From Bugulina stolonifera (lineage: Eukaryota > Bryozoa > Gymnolaemata > Cheilostomatida > Bugulidae): a stretch of DNA of 64,000 nt. The notes beneath the pieces are model-generated. The model was not told the DNA's origin. It searched no databases and was given only the letters and a program-made list of their open reading frames with translations. Made by a program: the position numbers and the translations under genes. The stretch covers positions 5,189,001 through 5,253,000 of the forward strand of contig OW285196.1 of assembly GCA_935421135.1 (NCBI GenBank). Reading direction: 5' to 3'. This document shows positions 48,801 to 60,800 of this stretch, one piece after another; the first letter of the stretch is position 1, and each line of letters starts with the position of its first letter.

Positions 48801-51800
48801 AATGCCCTGAAAATATTGATGAGCCAAGTTAAGAAGTGTCTTTTAAGTTACTAGCTCAGCTGTGATGCAATCTGTTAGTAGATACATTGTACCAACTAAT
48901 GGCTAGAGACTCGTGTATTCATGAAGAACATACATGTACAATGTATATGTTGTATTTCTAAGTATCATTATCCAGCCCACGGCTAACATGGTTGCTGTGG
49001 CAGCCACAACTATGTTGCTCTACATAATATGTTAATTATTGACAAGAAAACTCTTTTCCAAAGTTTAAATTTAAATGAAAAACACTTACTCGCAACTGTT
49101 CCAAACATACAGGTAGGAGGTTCTGCACAATCATATATACTATTGCATATCTTACACTATATTTATACCTTCTTCGTCCACACAGACTGGCACCTCACTC
49201 CATGTTCCATTTGCTTCACAGATGATGTAATCAATATTGGAATCAAATTCTCCAATCACACACTCAAAGTAGATAGTCTCTCCCAGCTCAAACCCAGAGA
49301 TAGACTTTGTTCTGGCATTGACGACTGGAGGAGGTGATCCACAGTTAATAGCTAAAGCAAATCAAATGAACTGTAGAACAAAGTTATGACTTACATGTAC
49401 AGGCTACGATAGGAATAAGGAAGTTGCATAAGAAACGACCTGACTCTTCAGATAGAAGGATAAATAATTTTGATTTGAGCATTTAGCTAATAACCTCAAC
49501 TGATGAATGCGTGATAAATAAAAGGTGTGAAATTGATCAATCATTTAGTTGTTGAGTCAGCATGTCAGTTATATCATTGTGTAAAAATATCTTGGAAAAA
49601 TTCAGATCACCACCCATTAAGTTCGTTATTCGTGTTACTCTGAGATAGAAACTCGAAACACCAAAAATCTGAGACAAGTTATTTTTTATTTGATTCACGA
49701 TCACCTTTTCATCACATGAATGTTATGATAGGCCGACCTACCATGACAATCTGGTTGAGTTGTCCAATGACCGTCTTCCTGACAGTATATCATCTTGTTA
49801 CCAGACATTTGGTAACCATGGAGACAGGTATAGATGATAGAGTCATTGACATAGTTTCCTCTGACTTCCTTTTTACTATTTGCCACATTGTTGGGTGTAT
49901 CACACCTTTTTCCTGAAAATTAATCGATTGTTAAGACAATTTCACATGGACAGTGGTTGCATAATAATTAACAGCGAACGGTTCTTGAGAAATCTTATCA
50001 AAGCAGTATCATACTTCAACAGATTAATGACTACTTCCTTAATAGCTATTCTGTTTACTAAATCACTGGAAAGCAATGCATAAAAGAGTAAAATTGCTAC
50101 CTATTTCACTTGGGTAAAGCAGGCCACTGTATAATTACTATAGTATTACTTACTATTACGACTAGGAAAGGTAGACCACTTTACAATAATTATAGCATTG
50201 CTTACTATGGCAGCTAGGCGTGGTGGACCACTGTAATGAAAGCAGACAAACTGCTGTAGATTACTTACTATTGCAACTAGGTAGAGTAGACCACTGTATG
50301 GTTAATACTGTATAGTATTACATGTACTTACTATTACAATTAGGCAAAGTAGACCACTGAAATGTTGGTAGACACTCTACTGTAGAATCACCATCAATCT
50401 CATATCCTGGCAGACAGATGACCTCAACAGAGTCACCAACGGTTTTATGGTGCCTGGAGGTTAAGTTGATGCTGTGCTCAATGACAGGTAAGTCTGGACA
50501 CACTCCGACTAGAACATATTATAGTACTACATTGTGAATTTCTTTCACAAATTCTTCCTGAAGGTTAAAAAATTAACAAATAAAATGTAAATTAAAATAC
50601 AGCATTGTGTACTAAGCTGAAAAGACACTAAAAAAACCGAAGAACAAATTTTATGACAAAATTGTAGACCATGCCTACCATGACGAAGCATGAACACAGC
50701 TGACATAAACCATAAGTAAGTAAAAAAATATACATGTTATGTATAATTAAAAGGCAAACGACGAAGAGTAATTTCAGTTAATGGTGCAGGGGCTATGCAG
50801 TCTGTTAGTAGATGCATTGTATCAACTAATGGCTGGGCACTCATGTATTCCCGAAGAACATAAATGCATTTTTGTGTATGATTATCTAGCCCATGGTTAA
50901 AATGAGTGCTGTGGCAGCCACATCTACATGTATTTTGGAATATGTTTTTATAACATGAAACTAATAGTAATAAAAGACATAACATACTAAGATCCTATCA
51001 AACACCATTTTGCCCTGTTTCAAACATTAAGCACTTTTGCTGAGAATTAGCAGTGTAAATACACGTACATTTTTATATAATATGTTAATTATTGACTTAA
51101 AAAATTCTCCTATCATATGTTTACATTAAAATGAAGGACTCCTACTTGTAACTGTTCTAAACATACGTACATGTACAGGCAGTGAGAGGTAGAGGTAGAG
51201 TTATGTACTCATGACTAAACCAGATGAGATAACTCCAGAATAAAGCCAACGAGAGATCACGTGAGACAGAGGAGAGAGGACACTCATGATTTAGACTCGA
51301 AGTGAGACGAACGATAGAAAACTAAACTAACACGAGGTAAGAATATTTACCTTAACCCTACAGGTAGGAGGCTCTACACAATCATATATACATGAATATC
51401 ATACATACAGTGTATATACAGTATAAAATGTATTTATACCTTCCTCATCCACACAGTTTGGCACCTCACTCCATGTTCCATTTGCCTCACAGATAATGTA
51501 ATCAATATTGGAATTAAATTCTCCAGTCACACACTCAAAGTAGATAGTCTCTCCCAGCTCAAACCCAGAGATGGACTTTTTTCTTGCATTGGGAACTTGA
51601 GGAGGTGATCCACAGCTAATAGCTAAAGAAAATCAAATGAACTGTAGAACAAAGTTATGAATTGCAGACTACAAATAGAAATAAAGAAGTTGTATAAGAA
51701 ACAAATTGACTTTTCAGATAGAAGGATAAATAAGTTTGATTTCGGTATTTAGCTAATAACCTCAACTTAATAATACATACATGTAGCTTAATGCAAGATT

Positions 51801-54800
51801 AATAAAAGCTTGAAATTGGCAGTGACTGACCATAATTTGGACATGCAGCCCATACTATTATAGTAGTGAGCATAGCAAGATATTGACATATTGCCCACTT
51901 CAAATTTTTACAAGATCTTTGATTATTTGCAGAAGGTAAAACAGACTATAGACTGCTTAAATTTTGACAATTATAGATAGAAGGTTACCTATGTTTCATG
52001 GGTGACATACAAATGTAGATACTGCATGCGCATTGTATATCAGCTTCAGCATATGGAATTTGTAGAAGCAGAAACTGTAAGAATATTCATGTAATAGTCT
52101 AATGTTGTCTTGGCAATGTAATGGCTTTCATATTTGAGAGGCTCTATATATTTGATGTCATGATACTTGTATACTATTTGCAATGCTTTACAGCAACCTG
52201 AATAACCTACACCATTGACCTTTTATATTCACTGCCTTTATTTTCACTCTCTTGGCATATTGACAGCGATTCACTGCTTTATCACTAGAAGTAGATTCTA
52301 CTGACAATTAGCCAAGTGGATTAGCCTGTTATGCATTCACATATTAGGTGTCGAATAATGTTATTTGTACTTCAAAAATGCTTAGGATTCGTGACTCAGT
52401 TGATAGAGAAGTAGCGGATACTTTGCATCACACACTGTAATGCCATTTGGTTAAAATTCCAACCCAATTAACTACATTTTTTAACTTGACTTTAAGCTCA
52501 TAATAAGAATGAATTTGTGTAGATCTATATCATTTTTACTCACCGTATTTATGGCATTCGGGAGTGGCAGACCAGTGACCATCTGGTTGACAGACAATGA
52601 TTTTGTTACCAGACATTGTGTAGCCATTGTGGCAAGTGTAAACAGTTGTGTCATGTAGGTAGTGACCTGTTACTGCTTTGTTGCTGTTAGCCACCGTGGG
52701 TGGTATGCCACATCTCATTTCTACAGCATGTATATTAAAATATTTATTGCACTCAAAGATTTTCTCAAAGGGTACATCTATGTGAATCAATAGATAAATA
52801 AGTATGGAGTTTCAGGGCTCTAAGTGCAATATAAAATGTTTGATTGTAAGCAGCAAGGAGCAAGGAAATCTAATGCAGAATAATTTTGTTCAGACTTGCA
52901 GGCATTCAACACATCTAAAACTAGAAAACTTCTGGTAAATCTTTAACTTCCTGTTCTTTAAGCTTACCATGGTGACTCTTTTCAAGTAAGTATTACAAGA
53001 CTAGTAGTAAGATGATGTGTAATTTTTAAGCAAGGAATTTATCAATGAGCAGTGCTGAGCTGGTGTAGTGAATAGCATGTTCTGTTCACTGTGCTAGGCG
53101 ATTAGGTGCCGTAGAGGCCCCAGGTTCAAACCCCAGTCAGGGACTGGTATTTTCATGGATTTGAAACAAGTCTCTGACTGCTCATAGATAAATTCCTTGC
53201 TTAAAAATTATACATCATATATAAAAAACATGGCCAAACCCCCTAAATAGTAGAATGGTCTCACATGCAAGCAGCAATGTTATTCATGACCTGCACTACA
53301 TTATGTTTGGTTTTAGTTAACTACTTATGGTAACAGTAAATATAAAGCAACCTACTGCTACAAGTAGGCAAGAAAGACCATTCTAACGTGGACAGACAGT
53401 TAACTCTGGATTGACCATCCATCTTGTAGCCTGGTAGACATCTATAGTTTATCGAATCACCAACTTTGCGAACCAAGCCAGAAGAGACGTTGAAAGAGTT
53501 CAGGACACGAGGAGGATCTGGACATGGTAGAGCTAGAAATTATATGATTCATGGTAAAAGTTTTGGTAACATAATTGCTGCATTTGTTTGGTAGGAAATA
53601 CATGTATATATATACAGTAAGGGGCTAGACTAGACTGGTCAAATGCTTTCACAAAATGGAGGTTGAGCATTAGTTTCCTGTTTGAGTATTTGGGAAATTA
53701 TGTACAGAGCAGACAGTATGATCAAGGTGGGCTACCTAGCAGAAAACAGGATATAAATCTAGTTAAAGGGTTTATGACTTTTCATTTCTGTGTACATGTA
53801 TATTCAATGTAGCCCCTCTTATTCAGGTTTGCTTTATTTGTGCTTCTATACGATGAGTTGTGTTCACTTGCTCACATTTAATACTAGCTTCCACTGTTCA
53901 ATGCTACTTTGATCAACTGTCTACTTTATGTGTTGTGGAAAGATTTCTTGAATTTAGCTGTTCAAATAGAAAGAGTACAGTAGAAATAATTAATGATTTC
54001 ACAGCTATTACTGATGTTACTATGTGATAGCTTTTGAAATTATTGAATTTTTCTGAGCCTTCTTTTCGCTGGCAGCAAGTAGCTGCCTTTATATAAGTCC
54101 AATATTTCATCTGGCCACACTATATGAAACAACTACAATTATTGTTTTCTTCTATCACCATATAAATACAGTACATGTACATATTAGAGCTAATACATGT
54201 AATGTAATTAGTATAAAATATCGTCATTGCCACAAACATTCAGTTCACTACAGTAGCTACATACATATGCAGATCCAGGTGGTTAAAAATCCAAGTACTT
54301 ATATTTTGTACATTGTAAAAGTGTAGCACTCTTCAAAACCTTTTTACATGTGAATTAAAAACTTAGTCAAACACAACCAGGTACTAGACAGATAGTTTTA
54401 ATGCAGGTACATGCACATGTAACCAACTTTGACAAGGCATTTGGACCGAAGCAGGCATGTATTACTAGTAGTCATACTAAGAGGACCCGGGAATCTAATT
54501 CTGGACTACATGGACTGCTATAAGTACCGAGTTGCTTCTATACACATGTTTGAAAGTTCTGAAGTGTTTCAAGTTCATTAATATGAGTACTAAACTTCTA
54601 GTTGACATGACATTTCATAGACTTAGCTCAACACATAGTTACCTTCACAGGTTGGTGGGGTTGCCCACTGTCCACTGGCTAAACAGTGCACAGTATGATT
54701 GCCATTTATCACGTATCCAGAGTCACACTCATAGAATATGCTGTCGTTGTGTAAACGACCACGGATCGCCATCTTTGAATGTCTAACAGAAGGTGCTTCT

Positions 54801-57800
54801 CCGCATCTAACTCCTGTAGGAGTGTAAATGACTCTTTATTTATAATTGAAACAATCATGTTTGTCTAAATGTACATATATTATAGAAAACAATGATAAAA
54901 TACGTGATAACAAAACTACATGTACATTGTAGATATGCCTACACTGTGAATACTATATTTAGTAGGCACCTTAACTGAATACATTTCATAAATTTTTGAC
55001 CAAATTGTTGATGATATGTACTATCACCATTATTGTTTGTTTCATGTTCTAATAATAACACACACTAGTTAGATGTGACAATGAATCATACTTTTGTTTA
55101 CAGTAGTGTTACTATCTAGGATTTACTGGAACAAGCACTTCGTGCTTGGTCTGCGACGCAAATCTCACTGCATTAGTTGCTCGCTTCGCTCACATGTAAT
55201 GATGGTTTGTGTTCATGTACTGTGATCACGCATGTACTGGACTTCTGGTGGCACAGGCATGTTACAATGACTCCATGAAGAATTTTGCTCCCTTGCATTA
55301 AGAAGACAACTCCGAGTTAATAGCCCGAGTTTCAACACCCATCCGGCAGGTAGGGTGGGTCCAGTACCCACCCACCCTGGGTCGGGTCCGAGGGCCTAAG
55401 GCTAGGGACCCGCCACGGCAGAAATACCAGGGACCCGGTCCCAAGGTCCTAGCACCAACCGGTGCTGAGATTCTGACCGGCAGCATTGCAACAAATATAA
55501 ATCACGGGTTCAAGAGAATAAATTCTGCCGGAATAGCCCGAGTTCCAACACCCATCCGGCAGGTGGGGTGGGTCGAGCACCCATCTCACCCTGGGTCGGG
55601 TCCGAGGGCCTAAGGCTAGGGACCCGCCCCGGCAGCGATGCAGGGAGACCCGGTCCCAAGGTCCTAGCACTACCTGGAGCCAATATGCTGACCGGCAGCA
55701 TTGCAACATATATGAGTCCCACCAATTTTCGACCTCGAATTTGATTGGAGGATGGCAGACCGTTAACCGTTAACCGCAGACCGCTGACCGTAGACGTAGA
55801 CCGTTTCGCCTTTTGTTATATGATGGCCTAGAACATTCTTATACTTGCTGAATCATAGATTCTAGAATATTCTATAGCAACTTATATATAAGCAGGCCAG
55901 TTCCAATTTTAGTTAAGTTGCTAATATGCCAGTGTTCAAGTAACTACACATTACTAATCAAGTTCAGCTAAATATTATAGCTTGTTATTTATATACAATA
56001 AAATAGAAGCTCTGCACACAAAGAAGTATTTAGACATTCAATTGTCAATGTTAGTTTCAGCTGTACCTACACACTAAAACATAACAGTTGATATTTTCTT
56101 CAACTGTAAAAAGTTAATTGAAGTTAGTTGAAATACCAAAGCGATCCATCAGCTTTTTTTCAATTTTCTATGACATTTTTTCACAATGGTAACATCTATG
56201 TGAATGTTGACTAGAGACTATGTACATGTATGTGTACATACACCATCAATTCTATCGCCGGTGCCTGTTACTGAGTGATACTGTATAGTAATAAAACGAA
56301 ACTAAACTAAACTACTGTAAGGAAGCAGGTAGTAACTGTATATTTAGTAAAATAGTCCAAAACAAACTTGGACAAAATGGCGAGGGTGACCATGTCCCGT
56401 CTTCAGCACATCGGACTGTAATCAATCTAGAACCATTGTAGCTCTCAGCATCGCAGATGTAAGAGACCTTTGAACCATAGACCGTTGAACCAAAGCTCAT
56501 TTTATAAATCCTGCCGTTACTGACCTCTGGTGGTTGACCACAATCTTTTTCTATAGAATAATATACTTCATTCCATAAAACCAACAAAATAGTTATATTA
56601 TGGAACATACACCACACATATATAAAGTAATACATGTATCTTACTTCAGGGGATGATTAGAGTGTTATAATTTTATTGTCAGGCAGTAGCATCCCATAAA
56701 CTTTGCACTGTAGAGTAGTGTCTGTGTCCATCAGCGTTGTTTGATTTAGTATAATCATTGCAGTTTACCATCCATAAATGATTGGACAAATACTAATAAT
56801 ATACATGTACAACGTAGATAGTCACACTTACCTGTACAGGTTGGCGGTGTAGACCATGTTCTGTTGGATTGACAACGGATGACACCGGTACCGACACTGG
56901 TTTCATAGCCAGGTGCACAAGTATATTTGGCAGTATCTAGGTAAAGAGTCCCTGTATACTCTGTTGAACTACTAATGGTGTTTTGTACGATTGGTGGGTC
57001 TCCGCAGCTCACCCCTGTTGATCACAATGTGCAAGAAGAGCCATGGTTTAAATCACATTATTTTGTGCAGCATAATAATGCTTTGGGTACTGGACTGAAC
57101 TGTAGCTATTCTAGCCTTCTTTTTACCTGTTAATGCACTCAATTTGTGCCTAACTGAATGCTCTGAAGCCATATAACACTAAACATATTGAAAGAGAGAT
57201 CACATTATGATTGGGTCTTTTCTTACAATAATATACATGTGGACCATATGTATAAGACCATATGGAAGATCCTGTAAGATAGAGCTAAGAAGCATTCGAA
57301 CTCCTTTTGATAATCTTAGTGACTTAAATTAGTAGAACAAATAATCTATTTCTGCAAAAAATGATCTGACTTATGGACTCTTTGAAATTTAGGCTAAACT
57401 TACTAGTACATGTAGGGCTTTCCGACCACCTTCGGTTTGCTTGGCATATCACTCTTGTTGGAGGAGAGGCTATGTAGTATCCAGGTATACAGGTATAAGT
57501 GGCAGTATCAAGGTAGCTGCTGCCTGTACTTACTGTAGATCCAAGGTTTGTGTGAGGCACAACAGGTGGACTTCCACAATTGATCTCTAGCAATAAATAG
57601 TATGTAAGTAAGTAACATGCGGTTTGATTGGCCCATAGGCATGATTACATGTAATGTCATATGGGATAACGCGATTGAAGTCCTTTCATCTCCTACTACC
57701 TAAAGGAATAGACTTTTGCTGAGGTTTGATTGAGGGAGAGTTGGGGTTTCGAAAAAAGTGCAGATTGTACCAACTTACAAATGCCCACCTACGTGTACAT

Positions 57801-60800
57801 TGCAGTAGAAGCTAGCATCGGAAGTAACGCTACAACATAATGTATACTACAAGTAAAAGTTTTCTACACTGAAGAGATTGTATGCACTATCTACATGTTG
57901 TACCAATTGTCTCTTCTCTTACTTTATTTGCGGCTTTACCAAATTCTGGCAACTACACCAAGATGCCAATGCGCAACACCAATGAGCTAGTAAACTAGGA
58001 AATTTACATGTACCTGATTGGATTTACATGTACTTACTGCTACAAGTGGGCACAGGAGACCATGTTTCATTCGACTGACATATTATACTATCAACATCAC
58101 TAGTTATCTCATATCCTGAAATGCAGACGTACGTAGCAGTGTCTTGGTAGCTGGTCCCATTGGCTCTAGTTAAACTGTAGTCAGCATTTGATACAAATGG
58201 TGGGGCTCCACAACTTATTCCTGTATGAATACAGAAATAAAAATGGCAATCAAAATTGTACTGTAAAATAAAGAACAAACTTTATTGGTCAATAGATGTA
58301 CATGTACTTACATGTACATGTACTTACATGTACATGTATATACATGGTGTGAAACTGGAATTCGCTGGCAATGTGAAAAAATCAGTCACATTTACAATGT
58401 ATAATATATAGAGGAAGTACATTGTAATATTAACCCAAATACAGCAATTATAATTTATATGTTATACCCATCTGAACCACCATGTCTTGGAATATACACC
58501 ATATCACAACAGCACTTCACACCACTGTTACTGGTAAATGGGTTGATAATAATATATGTATTCGTAGGATCACCATATAGTTTATATTCTAGAAAGATGC
58601 AATTTGCCTTATATCTACCTATACATCTAGAGGGAATGCATTTTTCAAAGTAGTGTATTTGAAGAGCTTATACATGTATTTACATGTATGTATTCTACAT
58701 GTACAAGTACATATTAAACTATTAAAGAGATTATGCCATGTGTTTTAATATACACTGTAGCGATGAGACGCACTCAGCTATTTAGTGGCACAATATATTG
58801 AGTGCCTAGATATTTACTATTCTAGTACTGTAGTTATCCTATGTTTGTGCCTTCCAGGCTGTAATGGAAAGATAGCTATCATGCTTATGAGCTTGTGAGG
58901 CATAATACGTAATATATCAGCTTTTACATAGCTTGTTGCTATCCATTGAGGAGATTGGGAATACATATTTTATTACCAAAGAAACACTCGATACTGCTAT
59001 CCACTGCTATCCGTTTATGTTATTCATGCTTAAAGATGTTTTAAGAAAGTTAAGATAAAAAATTGTATGTTAAGTACATCAATTTAATACTACTTGCTAA
59101 TTTAATCTTAACCATTGACAGGTGGTACATGTGCATGTTTAGGGGCAACAAACTAACTTTATTGATCAAGTGGAGAAACCGATCACCAATATTGTAAGGG
59201 AATTTTATAACTATTGGATATCTTATATTACGGAGAGCAGTACAACATATTTCCATTTCTATTGCTTATGTATTGTTTAGATGTAATGTTTTCTCTTGTG
59301 TAAAAACTTTAGGGTGCAAAAACAAAACAAATAAAAAGAATTGTTGCCAATACAACACACTCCACGAGACCAATATACATGCTATATTTAAAACAACTAG
59401 GCCACAGCACAATGTATAGGCATATACATGTAGAAGAACACAATAATTACGGTTGTTGTATATAGTGTAACCAGATGAAATACTGGACCTACCAATAAAG
59501 GCAGCTAGTTATTGCCAGCAAAAGGAAAGCCTAGAAAAATTTAAAAACTTGCACAAGCCAAACTACAGCTATATTAGTAAATTATGCAAAATCATTTGTT
59601 AGTTACTGTACACTTTCTATGCAAACGGCTTGAATTCAACAATTTTCTCTATATGACATAAAGCACACAGTTGCGTCTTCATAACAGAGTTGTGTCTAAA
59701 GCAGCACTGAATAGTGCTAATGAGCCAAGCATGGGCAAGAAGACACAGCTCTGTTTATAGTAGTACAAATGCAACAAACCTAAATAAGAGAGGCTGCATT
59801 GAACATAGACATAACCGCTTTAATTTCCCTGTATTTTATAGCTGTCAACTCAATCTTATAATAGCCAACAGATTACTAACAAAAATGACCTTTTTGGTAA
59901 AGGGATAAGCTCACATTCCTATGAATAAAAGGTTAGTGCTTCACCATCATTGTATGGTGATTTCTTAACATTCACAAGCCTTAAAAGTTGTATATATGAT
60001 TAGATTGTGGTCAAATTCTAGTCATACATGTATATGGCACTCACTGGGAACATAAACTAAAGTAGCATCAGGCAGTGAACGGGTTAAACAATTTTCGACC
60101 TAAAGACAGGTCTAACACACATGCAGCATTGAAATATTAACAATATACATTTATCACTCAGCATTAATGTCTTTATTAGAAGTTATGTTCTCTTTAACAA
60201 TGTTGACTTCAATGGATACTAGAGGTGAAGGCTATCCAGCATGAGGTGATTGAAGTTAAGCAATAAAGCTATATTTCAACTATAAAGCTTTCAGCTATTG
60301 TTGGGGCAATCCAGCTTTATTTGTCATTGTAAGCACACAACTTCAAATAAAATCAAACCTAAATCAGCCTGTAAATAGCCAAACAATGATAAGTCATAAG
60401 TTGGCTCATGTTTATTATTACTATCAGCACATACATGTAGTCATAAGCCCCAATGCAACGCAATGCATCGCAATGCAATGCAATGCAATTGCGATGCAAT
60501 GCAATTGCAATGCATTGCAATGCAATGCAATTGCAATGCATTGCAATGCATTGCAATGCATCACAATGCAATGCAATGCAATGCCTTTGCAATGCGAGTG
60601 CGAGTGCAAATGCAATAAAATGAAATAAAATGTAATAAAATGCAATGCAAGTTCAATGCAATAAAAAGCAATGCAATTTGATGTGAAATTAAATTAATAA
60701 CTGTTTGAAGCAAGTAGATACAAACTTACTGCTGCAATCAGGGATGGTTGACCATACTTTATTTGCTTGGCATACTATGGTAGGTGACCCTTGGATCCTC

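Noticed and set aside
52386..52475. tRNA-like words (TGACTCAGTTGATAGAG and TTTGGTTAAAATTCC)
   Set aside because: Both boxes are too degenerate to call a SINE or tRNA with confidence.
60359..60645. Overlapping open frames with CIALQ/CNALQ-type repeats on both strands
   Set aside because: They come from the 5-bp (AATGC)n satellite inside a CCP intron.
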